This document shows, piece by piece, positions 22,440 to 35,040 of a DNA stretch of 64,000 nt; the stretch's first letter is position 1, and the number at the start of each line of letters is the position of its first letter. The position numbers and the translations under genes were made by a program. The stretch is from Bryum argenteum (lineage: Eukaryota > Streptophyta > Bryopsida > Bryales > Bryaceae): positions 7,699,601 to 7,763,600 of the forward strand of contig CM073322.1 in NCBI GenBank assembly GCA_037043015.1, in the 5' to 3' direction. Below the pieces are notes generated by a model, which made no database searches, had not been told where the DNA came from, and worked only from the letters and a program-made list of their open reading frames with translations.

Positions 22440-22930
22440 CAGTTTATTAGTCCTAAGAAGCGTCCACCTCTATCCCTGTGCGGTCAACTTGCACAAGCTC
22501 AACGTGCACGCAAGAACAAGGAGCCCAATTGGAACCTCCAAGAAGATTCCGCTTCACTCATTGCAAAAAGAGAGCTCTTCCTCGACATCGTTGACAGACA
22601 AGATAAGATACATCTAATCACAACAAGTGGGTGCTCGTGTTTACTTTTGTGATGAATGCAAGATTTTCACCGTGTGGAAGAGATGTTAATCAATGCAAGA
22701 CAAATTGGAATCAAATCATGACAAAGTACAAGAACATCTCTGACTATTGATGACTATTATGACCAAACTGAGAGTAACGCACATGTGTATTCGAATATGA
22801 CTTCCACCGAGCGTGGGGCCGTATACCTTTCCAAAGTTTTTATTGAAGACATCTTCAACCAATTGGACAAAGTGAAACATAGAGCGCCCCAATATCCACT
22901 TTCCACACGAAAGAAACCTCTTGAAGTTTA
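22440..22930 (+). pseudogene. Harbinger ORF1-like Myb/SANT remnant, copy A
   Basis: Across stop codons and frameshifts the plus strand reads QCKTNWNQIMTKYKNISDY, matching the third-helix region of the trihelix/Myb-SANT proteins that accompany Harbinger transposases (C-x-x-x-W-x-x-I-x-x-x-Y-K pattern). The same phrase is better kept in copy B at 29640. In the family this protein recruits the transposase to element ends. Confidence 0.45.
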
Positions 22931-23903
22931 AACAATGCTAATTTCACCGACGACACGAGAAACAACGTTCTCTTGACTCTAACGATCAGGAGGTCATGCT
23001 AAAGTCAAGACAACCCTCTTTCCACCAATCGTGTGGAGGAGGCGTAGAGAAGGCCGACACCATCTCCTCGTTTGACTTCTACCGGCCTCTAGGCCAATGT
23101 TGGAGTTCAATTGTTTACGCTTGTTACAATAGCCACTCTAATTCATATTATTCTTCCACTGACGCTTGAGAAGTCATCAATAAGAAAAAGTTTGGGAACA
23201 CATGTGTGAAAAGAAAACACACTTTAAGTCAGTGCGGAAGCAACCAAAGCAAGTCATGAAGCAATGGCATGGAGATGAGTAACATTGCTGGGAATGTCAC
23301 AAGAGGTTGAATAAAGCAAAATAGAAGTACAATTGATGTTTTTTGTAGAGCAAATGGCGTACCTGAGGGAGAGGATGGAAGGTTGTACGAGAATTCTCTC
23401 ATCGCCAATGAGAATGCACGGTTGGCAATACTGAAGCAAGGTGAAATTGTCCACTGCCTCTCCCAACTATCAACTTCCCTCATAAGGAAATGAAATTGAA
23501 TGCTACATCAAGCACTCGTACTCCAATCACTGAAGGGCCAAGTCTGATAGAACATCCTACATTGTTATCCGTAATTCCCTAATTCATAGCACTCTAATTG
23601 ATTAGATTAGTTTGAAGCTCTTCCCATTCTATATTTAATGATGAGTTTTATAGCAAACAATTAAATTCTATTGCAATGGCACCCATGACATCTCTTGTGT
23701 TCATCCTAATCAAATACTCTCAAAAGTGTGATTGTGAAATTAATAACATATTGTAATGAATGCAAGTCGAATGACTTTTAAAAACATAAAAAACAAATTA
23801 GAATAAAAACCAATAAGCAGCAGATATATTCTTTCAAGTTGAGACTCTAACAACCATTAATACACTATCGAGTACAAAGTAAAAGCTGAACATGCTCTCA
23901 ATC

Positions 23904-23936
<33 letters not shown>

Positions 23937-24735
23937 TTAGATGAGTACAACAAACGGTAATACTCTTCATAGCATGAATAAGCGGTCATGCTCTTGGTAG
24001 CAAAAATAAACACAACGAGATTGATCAAGAATAAGCAAATGGTTCATGCTCTCCAGATATAAGCACAACCGGTTAAGCTATTCTTTAAAAAAATTGGTCG
24101 TTCTCTCGATAGTATGAATAATCCCAATAACACAAGCTCTAGCACAAGCGGCCATGCTCTCAGTAGTACGAAGAATAACAACACCACAAGCTCTCATTAA
24201 GCACAACAACACATGTTTTTATTAAGCACAACACAATATGCTATCAGTAGCGGGAATGAACACAACCAAAATGAGGTAATAGGAATGAGCAAAAGACCAC
24301 TAGCATTACTCTCATTAAACACAACCGGCATGCTTGACGATTAAACACAGGACATGCTCGCATTATTTTTCACATGAAAGAAACCATGAAACCTCATGTG
24401 TGAAATCCAATAAGAGAAAGGACTTATAAAACTTCACATGGTTGTTTGCAATGCATAAGCCAATGCGTCCGCAAACTCTCTACATGAATGCATTTACACA
24501 CGGTTTCTATTAAAATTTCATCAAACAACAAGATGAAGAAATTAACGTTTTTTATTACAAGTCAATCTTGCACGAACAACTGTACATTAGAGACTTCAAA
24601 CTACACACCTTATAATTAAGGAAAGATTGCGTGCATGTGCTGATTGCTTGCCAAATACATCGCAAACATTGTCCTCTTGTCGAAGCTTACATGGTTTTTC
24701 ACTCTTCTGTCCTTGCCTTCTTCAAAATTCACATG

Positions 24736-26050
24736 TTACGTTTCTTCTTCCGGCACCTCCCCATGCACACCTTCTTCCCTTAGAACTCCAACAAGCGCTT
24801 CTATGTCGTTAGGTCGTTGCTTCATCAACAACTTGTGAAGTAGGGCACAACATTGAATCACAACAGGTAAAAATGTAACATTCAACCAATTTTGTTCTAT
24901 GGAGCAACTCCGAGAAAGTTTGTTTGAGAATGCCAAATGCATTCTCAACTATAAATTTACCTTGTTTCACGCTTCGATTAAATGGTACCTTCATCACACT
25001 GAAATGACGCACTCGGTGATGGAGGACCATGAGCCGTGGAAGTAGAGGATACCCACTGTCTCAAAGAAGATAGGGCATGAGCCCATCCATGGAGTAGCAG
25101 GGTCTGTGACTAGCTTGATGCTACAAAGAAGACCTCCTAAGGACACTAACCTCATTAGTACTTCTAGCCATTCCTAGATACAAATCTACATCATTATTTT
25201 TTCCTATCGACTAGTGCTTGGCAAATGAAACTATATTCACCACTCTTAAAGTAGTAGTAGTCTCTTTGACTCACTGTAGGCTTGCGTATTGCAATGCGAG
25301 TTACAGCTATTAAGCCCATAACAGCAAGCAACCCACACAATTGCTTAAACCCTTTAGGAACCTCTACTATTCGAGCATAGACGGCGATTTAAACTCATGC
25401 CTCAACACTATGTTAATAGCTTGCATTGTCTCTCTACAAATAACGGAGACTGTACTATTTCCAACAACAAACATTTCACTACATAACAATAATGTAGCTT
25501 CTTGAGTACGCTCCAACAAGGAATCAAAAGACGAATTAATGAGAAGATGGCAAGCCTGTAGTAAGTATCCATCTTCACAATATGCGGCTTCAGTAGGTCC
25601 GCCAATGTGTAAACAATAGACTTGGACATGCGAAAGAATTCAAGCCAACGCGCGTCGTCATGTTGTTGAATGATAAAACGGCTGAACCATGTTGTACTCA
25701 TGGCTTCACCCAATATTCTACTTCAAAATATTCTACTTCAAGGACAAAATAGGAGACAACCATTTGAGACGCGCTTTATATAGTATGGCTGGAGTCAAAT
25801 TGTCGTCGTTAACAGCAGATTCCTCCACAAAAGCTACAATTGGTTCAATATCATAGTCTTCTTCGTCTTCAACTTGCATTTGTGTGACTTGGAGGGTTGT
25901 TTGGCTCTCATGAACATCAACAACAATGTTGTGGCAATGGGTTGAAGATAGTATGCCATTTCTTCAAAATTTGAGATCCATGATCTTATAAACATAAACC
26001 TCATTAGAATATGGCAGTCAATAAAACATAATGTAATCTTAAATAACAAG
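24736..26050 (-). pseudogene. Harbinger DDE transposase remnant, copy A
   Basis: Minus-strand fragments in order: 26049-25834 (N-terminal), 25713-25408 with FFRMSKSIVYTLADLLKPHI, and 25030-24736 with KQGKFIVENAFGILKQTFSE and LLHRTKLVECYI. The last is the conserved C-terminal block of the DDE_Tnp_4 family carrying the catalytic glutamate (the E of VENAFG). Stops and frameshifts separate the pieces, so the gene is dead. The block with the first aspartate is better kept in copy B (37014-37499). Confidence 0.6.
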
Positions 26051-26076
26051 GTGTGATGTCACGACTATTCCACTGC

Positions 26077-26345
26077 TTAACCCCTAAAGGCCCATGATGT
26101 TTTTGGAGCTTGAAATCCCAACACTGACCACTATGTACTAATGCGGGTACATCCAATATTTTTGGAAATTTTTGATAACTTCAACCGTAGGATCTTGAAG
26201 TAGACTACCATAGGTAGTAGTGTGAAAATTTTCAACCGTTGGATCATCATTGGATGTGAGATCATAACATTTGAAGTTGACTGTAAATTTTTTTTGGCCT
26301 TGACCGTAAAAGCCGAATCGGCGGCCGTGGGCCTTTAGGGGTTAA
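26077..26345. mobile_element. piggyBac-type MITE 1 (269 bp including TTAAs)
   Basis: TTAA at 26077-26080 and 26342-26345 flank inverted ends CCCCTAAAGGCCCATG and its near-exact complement. The matching place in the second Harbinger copy (37854-37857) has a single TTAA and no insert, which is a direct empty-site proof of insertion. A 19-bp sequence, CAACCGTAGGATCTTGAAG (26182-26200), occurs inverted at 46953-46971 in the full piggyBac element at the same distance (~105 bp) from an end. It has no coding capacity and would need transposase in trans. Confidence 0.9.
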
Positions 26346-26810
26346 ACACAACAACTCAATGGTGCAACAATTTCATCAGCGAATACGAAGAAAAAGAATA
26401 AACATACATTGTTTCTCATTGTTGAAGGCCAAAGCCTCAGCTTTAACATTGAAACGTCTAAAAGTAATCACCTCAAGATCTTACTCTCACTTTGGGTCGT
26501 TATTTGAATATAAGTATAGGAAAAATAGTTATTCTTCAATATTCATGCGTATACTCCGTATTCAGAGAACTCAATAGAAATTAGAAGATCGCAAAAAAGG
26601 AGATCTTGAAACGATTGAACTTGAACTAGTTCAAAAACCAACACATAATTTGAGAACAAGCATGTATGATTCTTATAACTAAACTTACAAATGCCATTAG
26701 CATCTAGTACTATTCTTCTTGTGGACGTATTTTCAGAAAAAGAATTGCTGGAGTGCACATTTGATCTGTGTAGAGTGGACATACAAAGTGTTGTTTGAAT
26801 TAAAAGACGA

Positions 26811-27560
26811 TGCAACGAATGTGCAATGGTACCACAATTTTGTCTCTTCAAGTTTAACTTTTTCTAATTCTTTCTTTTGATGCTCAAGCTAATATTTTAT
26901 GGTTGGCAGTTTGTTCGTGAATGTAGTATACTTAAGCATGGGAGAAACAAAATGTACATATAATACAATAAATCATGCTCTTATCAAGAAGTTCAGCGAC
27001 TTCAGCCGTCGTACCGTTCTTAAAACCCTAAATGATAGCAATGTAACTGACCACTTATCATTGATGCTTCCAATTGGTATTTGCGAGATTGTTCACAAAA
27101 ACACATTCCATAAATCAATCTCAATCGAGATGAGAAGGGGCGAAAAACAAACTCTGAAGCGTCAATCTTGCCATATTTTGCACCGATGCAAACTTGAGTG
27201 ATAGCCCGTGCACAGTAAGTAACAACAACCTGAAGAGTAGCAAAATTCACAACAATCAATTTACAACTTGCATACCTCGTACGACTTCAAGCGAAGCCGT
27301 CGGATGACCTATCGAAGACTAGGGAGATACCCTAAGTGAGTACCTCGTAACTTTTTCCCAGACCTATACGTGTACCAAATGCTTATACGAGAAAGTGCTC
27401 CTGAGTCTAGAACAAAGGAGGGTTGCTGCGCGAAAAAATTCTCGTCTCATCCAGGGAGTGCAGACACAACACACCTGCGCAAATTAGAGATGAGAGGTGG
27501 TTGATAAACATGAAGCATGCAATTAAAATAAATAAATAGGGGCTCTAACAAGGTAGGACG
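26811..27560. other. Intergenic, nothing recognised
   Basis: Frames at 26899-27201 (+) and 27020-27259 (-) overlap each other and show no known domain. No repeat or RNA gene was identified here. Confidence 0.35.
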
Positions 27561-28310
27561 CACTATGAATGTAGGAAAATAAGCTAAGTGGTGTAACCGC
27601 AAGCTAAACCTAAAACCCACCACACCGTATGAGTAACACTTTCACCTACGAATAGAGGTGCCAGTGTGATCGCAAGCTAAACCTAAAACCCGCCGCCGTG
27701 TGAGTAGCATTTTCACCTACAAATAGAGGTGGCGGTATAACCGCAAGCTAAACCTAAAACCGACCACGTGCGTTGTGAGTAGCGCTTTCACCTACAAATG
27801 GACTCATCAGTGTGACTCCAAGCTAGACCTAAAATCCACCACACTGTGAGTAGCAGTTTCACCTACAAATGGAGGCGTAGTGTGAGTGTAAGATAAAAAA
27901 AACTAACTAGTGTGAGCGCAAGCTAAACCTAGAACCGACTACACTACGAGTAGCAGTTTCACCTACGAATAGAGGCACAAAGTATGAGTGCAAGAGCTAA
28001 TTGGTGTTAGCGCAAGCTAAACCTAAAACCTACCATACTCTGAGTAGGAGTTTCACTTACGAATGGAGACGTTTTGTGAGTATAAGAGACAAAGAGCTAA
28101 CTAGTGTGAAAGCAAGCTAAACCTACAATCCACTAGATCACTTATGAAGAGAGGCGCACTATAAGTGTAAGAAAAAAAGAGCTAACTAGTGTAAGCCCAA
28201 GCTAAACCTAAAACCCACGACATTGTGAGTAGCAATTTTACTTATGAATGGAGGCGCACTGTAAGTGTAAGAAAACAAGAACTAACTAGTCTGAGCACAA
28301 GCTGAACCTC
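27560..28310. repeat. Minisatellite with ~65-120-bp degenerate unit
   Basis: About nine copies of a unit containing CGCAAGCTAAACCTAAAACC, then CACCACACTGTGAGTAGCAG, TTTCACCTACGAATAGAGG and, in longer copies, GTAAGAAAAAAAGAGCTAAC. Unit length varies because some copies lack the last block. The array abuts the left limit of Harbinger copy B. Confidence 0.75.
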
Positions 28311-29419
28311 ATTCCAAGATCTATAACTTGTCAGACGAAGAAATGGCACGAGAGTTGATGTGAAATTGTGAATACTTTTACCCCCATACACTGATACACT
28401 GATAACATGTGCCTCATGAAGTCCGTCGATGCCAGTAGAAAAGATAGAGACAAGCATATGAGCTTATCTAACCATGATCTCGTCCAAATTTATAATTCAA
28501 CCATTCATTGTTCACTAGTCCAACATATAAAATGTTTGGAGTGCCAGAATTGTCCCAAAGCAAACGAGCCAAGGACCTCATTTGAATGGAGTCGGTTGTA
28601 TCAAGTTCAACTTTTGACATACTTCCCAAACTTCTGATGTCAACTCATCAACCTGTTTTGCATAACATAAATATCATCTTGTTGTGACCACAAGACTGAA
28701 GTTTGTTGTCTAGTACGCGTACCTAATTCCTTGATTACCTATCCAACGAGTCATCCATACAGATGCTCTGCATAGTATCAAAACCTTTGAATGTTATATT
28801 TGTTGTGCTGTCAAGCCTTTCAGCCTTTGACAAATTCAAAACATACTTGTTACATTTGTTGAGTTCCAGTACCTTACACGCATCCTTGCATGTTGTTCAT
28901 CTTGAATTTAAATTGATTGAAGTCCGCTTCTTCCAATTTGGTGTTCTTCATTGCCTCAATGCACAATTTTCACCTAAATTTTGGCTCTTATTACAAAAGT
29001 CAATGTCGATGAGTCATGCTCAATATTTTGCAAGGTCAATCCATCACATTGTACTTCACATATACAATCATAGTAGTTTTGTTGCTACAACCTAAGACTC
29101 TTGTTTTTGCAACCTTACGGTCTTCTAACATACTTTGTGCTTATTGTTTGGAGCCATGATGTCTCAAGAACAAGGATGCGAGAGACTTGGACAAGCATCC
29201 ACCCAAACTCCTCCAATTACACAAGGTTAGCACACCATCTTGCACCTACAAATTCTATAGCTCCAACGCTTAAGTCAATAGACACAAAAAAATCAAATGT
29301 ACATCACATACATAACAACTGCGTGTGATTTTCAGTTTTATTCTTTTATGCCCAGGATTGACTGCACCAATCAGCGGTGGCTCTTTACTAGTTACAGGGA
29401 AGCGTTCACCTCCATGCCT

Positions 29420-29881
29420 GTGCGGCCAACTTGCACAAGCTCAATGTGCACGCACGAACAAGAGCCTAATCGAAACCTCCCCAAGAAGATTCTTCTTTAG
29501 TCGTTGCAAAAATGGAGCTCTTCCTCGAGCACCTCGACATCGAGACGAGATAACATGACATTTGATTACAGCAAGTGGGTGCATGTGTCTACTTTTGTGG
29601 TCAATGCAAGGTTTTCACCATGCAGAAGAGATACTTATCAATGCAAGACAAATTGGAATCGGATCATGCCAAAGTACAAGAGCAACTTCGACTATCACGA
29701 CCAAACGAGAACTAATGCACGTGTGTTTTGGAATATGACTTCTACGAGGCGCGGAGTAGTACATCTTCCAAGGTTTTCATTGAAGACATCTTCATCTAGT
29801 TGGATGGCAGAGTGGAACAGAGAGCGCTCCATCATTCACCCTCCACACGAAAAAAACCTCTTGAACTTTGAACGATGCTAA
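29420..29881 (+). pseudogene. Harbinger ORF1-like Myb/SANT remnant, copy B
   Basis: A plus-strand frame (29504-29881) reads QCKTNWNRIMPKYKSNFDYH, then FWNMTSTRRG and LPRFSL, which matches the trihelix Myb/SANT pattern of Harbinger accessory proteins (W-x-R-I-x-x-x-Y-K ... DYHD ... F-x-M-T-S ... LPR-F). It lacks a clear start and its N-terminal helices, so it is a broken or partial gene. It runs opposite to the transposase remnant of the same element. Confidence 0.5.
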
Positions 29882-30240
29882 CTTCACCAACCACACAAGA
29901 AACAATACTTCTCTTCACTTTGACAATGAGGAGGCCATGTTGTAGTCATTTGATGATGAAGGTTGACCCTCTCAACCCTTTAGACGAGTAAATATATCAT
30001 ATTCTTCACTTAGCAAAGCTCAAGACAACCTTCTTCCCAGAGCAATCGTGTGGAGGAGACGTCAAGAAGGTTGATACCATCTCCTCCTGTGACTTACTTT
30101 TACCGGTCGCGTATTCAAGGTCAATGTTGGAGTTCAATTCTTTGCGCCCCTCCCTACAGGTACAATGGCCACTCCAGTTCATATTGTTTCTTCCAATGGT
30201 TCAAAATTTAGTAGCAAGAAAAGGTTTGGGAAGACATGTG

Positions 30241-30279
<39 letters not shown>
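30241..30279 (+). repeat. A39 homopolymer
   Basis: Thirty-nine consecutive A, located where copy A (near 23210) has only GAAAAGAAAAC. It is therefore a local expansion inside copy B rather than the poly-A tail of a retroposon. Confidence 0.85.
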
Positions 30280-30280
<1 letters not shown>

Positions 30281-31636
30281 ATTGCAAGACACCAAGTCAT
30301 TGCTCAAGCAACTAAAGCAAGCGGTGAAGCAATGGCTATAGAGATGAGTAACATCGCTGCAACGTTACGAGAGGTTGAATAAAACAAAATAAAAGTACAA
30401 TTGAAGTTTTTTGGAGAGCAAGTGGCGTACTTGAGGGAGAAGGATGGAATTCGCACTTGGCAATATTGAAGGTGAGGTCGTCCACTGCCTGTGCTAACAT
30501 AAGCACAACATATGATCTTTTTGGAAGAAAGAAACCCTGAAACCTGAAGTGTGAAATCCAATAAGAGAAAGGACTTATAAAACTTCATTTGGTTGTTTGC
30601 ACTACATAAGCCAATGCGTCTATTGTACATGAATGCATGTACACATGGTTTCTATTCAAATTCCATCAAACAACAAGATAAACAAACTAACGCTTTGTAT
30701 TACAAGGCAATCTTGCACGAACATTTGTGCATTAGAGACTTCAAACTACACACCTTATTATTAAAGAAAGACTGCGTTGATGTGTTGATCGCTTGCAAAA
30801 TATATGACAAGCATTGTCCTCTTGTCGATGCCTCCACGATTTTCCAGTCTTCTCTCTTTGCCTTCTTCGAAGTCTACAGGTTGCAAATTTTTTCTGGCAC
30901 CTCCCCATGCACACCTTCCTCCCTTAGAACTCCGAGAAGGGCTTCTCATTAGAAAATAACCGGGTATAAGGAGGGCCGCTTTAGGCTATATGGAACATGC
31001 AGTAGTTTGTTGGGCTTCCAAGAAGCAGTTCGCAAGATGCGCACTGTTCCCAAGTAGATGGCCTCTGCCAACGCATCAAGATGAATGGTCACAATCCTCA
31101 TGATGCAAGAATGATGAAGGGTGCGTCATGTCACCGCTGTCACCGCGGGAACTCCGGAAGCGGGAATCAATTGAGCGGAAATTCAAGATTTCTCGCTTTT
31201 GGAGTATATTGTACCAATTTATGTGCATCACAATTTTTTTTACATCGTAGCAAATTTTCAGGTTGGAGAGATGAGTTATAAGTTTCTTAATTGAAACCTT
31301 TGACCTCTACAATGTAGGAACTAGATGTGGATGTGAACTTTTAGATTACCAACAGTATCTCAAATCACTCCAACTCTACAATGTATATGTATTAAAACTT
31401 TTCATATTGAGGTGGAAGAATAAAATTAAGGTTATCAAGTTTTACTCTTATATCAAGCTTGTCAACAAGACCAAGGTCATCTATCATTTGATCCACATTC
31501 GACAAATAAAATCCCCAGTTTGCCGTTTATGGTCTTACTGGTTGCATTCATTTTGGATTTGTCTTGATAACCATGTCATACTCCTATTCGCAAATTCAAA
31601 GTGACTAGTGAACGTAGCTTTTGTTTGTCTTGAAAA

Positions 31637-34600
31637 ATAGCACATTAACCCAGTTGCATCGACTGAGTGATGAAAATGCATACAAGGTGCAAGCATGGAT
31701 TGCTGGAAGGTATAGACCTTTGATTATTCGAGGAAATCCATTGCATAATGAGGTTTGACGCAAGAGTTTTCCAGAGAGAAGAAAGGCTCATGAAACGCAT
31801 CTAGACTTGTGGCTTGATGTTCTCTGTATCCATGCGACCCCTGCAGTGGAAAACGTCCAAAATTTCAGTCACCAGCAGAATTGCTAGAATATGTAGCTGA
31901 AGGTGAGAATGGACTCCTTGGATACGCTAATAGACTTGAGAGGAGTAGCGGAGGAACCTCAGCGCTTGTGCGAGAGAAGGAGATTGAGATTGGATTTCTC
32001 CAAAATCGATGTCAAGAATTGACCAAAATGTGGGGTCATGAAACAAGTGAATTGCAGCAAAAAATTCATGAGTTGGAGAGGCAATTAAGTTGTATACAAA
32101 GCCGTTTGATTTCAAGGCAGATAGAGAATGGAGAGCGGCTGTTGACTTCGACGAAAGAGCAAGAAAGTATGGAAACGCAACTGCGTTTGGCAGAAGAGAA
32201 GATAGGGGAGATCGAACAAATTCATTACGCGGAGATCAATGATATTACGGGTAAACTCTCTGTTGCAACATCTGATGTTATGCGCTTGAAAAGAAAACTA
32301 GATCGCATGGTGAAGACTCCTTATGGTTACAGGCAGCAAGTGCGTGTAAGGCGAGATTCGACTGAACTTGCACCAAAAGGGGGCCATGCCAAAGCACTGC
32401 GTAGGTTAGCCGGATTTGTAGTCTCACCGGCAATTACAAGCACTACTCGGCAACAAAATCTGACTGAAACAACCCACAGAAGGCTTTGCGGCATTAAACA
32501 AACTCAACAGGAAAATGGCAAGGTGTTCGCATCCATTCTATCAAGGGTAGAAGTTGAGTCTATGTTGGACTTACCAGTGATGTCACCAGTTGCCATCCGG
32601 ATGGCCAACCACTACTTACAAAAAGTTGGAGCTACTTTAGGACCACAGGCAATTCTAGAGACTTGCAATGGAAGTGGCACCACAGCTGGTTACGATGAGG
32701 TATACAAAAAGTTTAAATGAAGTTTGCAGACTGCAGGCAAGGGATTGCGTGTAGGGTGTTTACCCAACCCGCACCAAGTAGGACAACTTCCGCAAGAATT
32801 GAATAGCAAATTGAAGGACTTTGTGGGAGAGTGGAAGGTCCTCGAGAACACATATGAGGCACGTTCAGTGGCTATAGGCAAAAAGTTGAAGCAAAAGCTT
32901 GACAAGAATTCTTTCACACTTACAAAGTACAATAATCTGTTTTTGGATATTGAGTCGGTGCAAAGAACTATAGTGAGACTGTACGATATTACACCTGCAG
33001 GTTAAGTACCACTTCCATGTTTCATCAAGTTTTGCAATGGTTTGTGTATAATTGTGTACACCACAATGGATCATGCACACATTGTCCATATTGAGGTTCA
33101 CTTGGATAGTAGTTTGTTGCAAATTGCCAGTTATTCATGATAAAAGAATGTGCATGCAGAGTTTCAAGATGAACCACTCATGTTCTGTTTGAAGATGGAC
33201 GAGGCCGAGATCATTCACGGTGAGAAGTTGGAACGGCTTTGCATTACTTTCATGAACCGAGCACTTAATCAAGATATAGAAGTTGGGAGCTCCAAATATT
33301 TTAGTGTGCAGGCTGAAAGAGAAATGTGGCCGATATGCTACTCCAAAGTTCCAAAAGAAACGCACTCAATGTTATCATGGGTGTTCCAACAAACTTCATT
33401 CCCAGGACTCATTGCAGCTCAAAATGAAAGCAAACTACTTGAGGTGGAAGGGATGGGCTCATTTGAAGTATCGTGGCATCTTTTATGTGATATGAAAACG
33501 ATTGCATGTTTGTATGGTCTCAAGGGTAACTCTAACATGTCTTGCATTTACTGTAATCAAGAAAAATGCAAGATTGTAATCGCTCAGGCGATAGGAGCAG
33601 CAAAGAAGCGGCCTTTGGGTTGAACAGGAGGACTCCTTGCATCAAATATTACCAGCCAACCAATATCTCTTCCTTCATGCATGACCAGGTAGATGCCTAT
33701 CTTCCCAATACCATTAGATCATGTGCACATTTGCACATTACATGCCTTGAATCGGATTTGTGAAAAACTGTTACATCTCCATTTCCAATATGTGTGGACA
33801 ATTTGGAATGACAAAGTGAAAGCTGAGGCAATAGCAGATATGGAGAAATTGTTATCAAATACAGGAATGCATGGAGGAATGGTAAGAATTTTTCAAGATC
33901 CTAAATTATCAGGGAAGAAAAATAGTGTCCCTAATAAGCCCTCCCTAAGTGGAGCTAATTGCGCCAAGCTTTTTAGAAAATCAACTTTGGAGGGTACTTC
34001 AAACCGCTTATGGCGTGACATTGTGCTTGCTGAGCGAAATGCTGGTGGTGATGGAAGCATCAAACGAGAGCGAATGGAGGTATGGTCAACCTTAGAGAGT
34101 TTGCTCCCCTTCTTCACAGGCTTGACTTTGATAGAAGCTCAAATTTCCAATTTTCAAAGGCTAGTCAACAACTTCGGCAGAATATTTGTCACCGTATTTG
34201 GAGATCACAATGTGACACATTACATTGTAAGCCATGATCTAAAACCTTTTACATTCAAGTTTCAAGCTTTTAATCTCTAACTAGTATGGACATACTTGTG
34301 TCCTTTGGACATACTCACAAAAACATAAAAGGTAGTAATTATCAGTATGAGTTAAGAATAGTTTGTGATATAATTGAAAAAATAGATATGAAATTCATGC
34401 TATGCTTGTCCTTTCATCTCCTGTGTCACATAATAGGCTTGACCAATATATTTGAACCGAGAACGCATAAACTTGTCACTGAATTATTTTATAGAAGTAG
34501 ATAGAGTTATTCTAAATAAAAATGAGACAGGAAAAGACTCAATATAATAAATATGATCTTTTAGCCTTCTATTATATCTATCATGTTAGACTAATCACCT

Positions 34601-35040
34601 CTATGTGTGCATTCAAATTGTGCAACATGTTTTTGTAAAGCACGGCCCTTACTTTGTTTAGGGATACAGGTCTCTATTTGTGTGGTCCTGTCAGGGGCTT
34701 GAGTTTTCTCATCACGCGGCTAAAGCTGCTTACCACAAACACACGACATGGAGGGGGAAGAGTTAAAAAAAGTCCTCTTTTACAAACTTATGAACATTGG
34801 TTCACAATTATCCAACATCGATTGTACAATAAGGAACGCGAAGCTTTTATACAAGACAATACAAGCCAGTCAAACGAAATAAGAATTCAAAGAATGAGAG
34901 AAGCCTCAATCAACTCTAGTGCAGCTTTACACTCGACTAAATGGCGTGTTGGATGTCAGGGGAAAGGCAGCCGATGGGTTCCTCTTTCAGAAGCTGAGAT
35001 AGAAACCAGAGACACAGTAGGTGATCACTCAGAAGATTGA
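31637..35040 (+). pseudogene. Decayed transposase-like gene, unrecognised family
   Basis: Coding segments: about 31637-31870, 31881-33000 (one in-frame TGA at 32718-32720, after KKFK), intron 33001-33159 (CAG|GTTAAG ... GCATGCAG), then 33160-34280 with two frame changes near 33580 and 33710, and a last exon about 34650-35040. The N-terminal part has a coiled coil (about 31960-32270). Later motifs are LKMDEAEIIHGEKL, LLCDMKTIACLYGLKG followed by CIYC, HICTLHALNRICEKLLHL, and a C-terminal TRHGGGRVKKSPLLQ. This order (acidic residue, D-K-T block, C-x-x-C, His-rich LHALNRI helix, basic C-terminus) resembles transposase-like proteins known from invertebrates and early plants, but I cannot name the superfamily. 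It is pseudogenised but still largely readable. Confidence 0.6.

Larger units (their letters stand above)
21440..26810. mobile_element. PIF/Harbinger-like element, copy A (decayed)
   Basis: This region aligns along its length with 28405-30948 plus 36870-38335. It contains a plus-strand Myb/SANT-like remnant (about 22440-22930) and a minus-strand transposase remnant (about 24736-26050), the opposed two-gene layout typical of PIF/Harbinger transposons. Relative to copy B it keeps an extra ~0.9 kb (about 23480-24370) of decayed short repeats (CATGCTCTC, AAGCACAAC) including a run of 29 A at 23906-23934. A TTAA-type MITE is inserted at 26077-26345. I could not define terminal repeats, so the limits are where similarity between the copies ends. 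Confidence 0.6.
28405..30948. mobile_element. PIF/Harbinger-like element copy B, left part
   Basis: Aligns with copy A from about 21480 to 23480 and then from about 24370 to 24806, so about 0.9 kb is missing here relative to A. It contains the better-kept Myb/SANT-like remnant (29420-29881). At 30241-30279 a run of 39 A replaces a short A-rich stretch of copy A near 23200. Similarity to copy A stops abruptly at about 30948 and picks up again at about 36870, suggesting that the two parts were one element later split by the intervening 5.9 kb. Confidence 0.6.

Noticed and set aside
27560..28310. Regular direct repeats that could suggest a CRISPR array
   Set aside because: Unit and spacer are both repeated and degenerate, and the surroundings are plant-type transposons with introns; this is a minisatellite.
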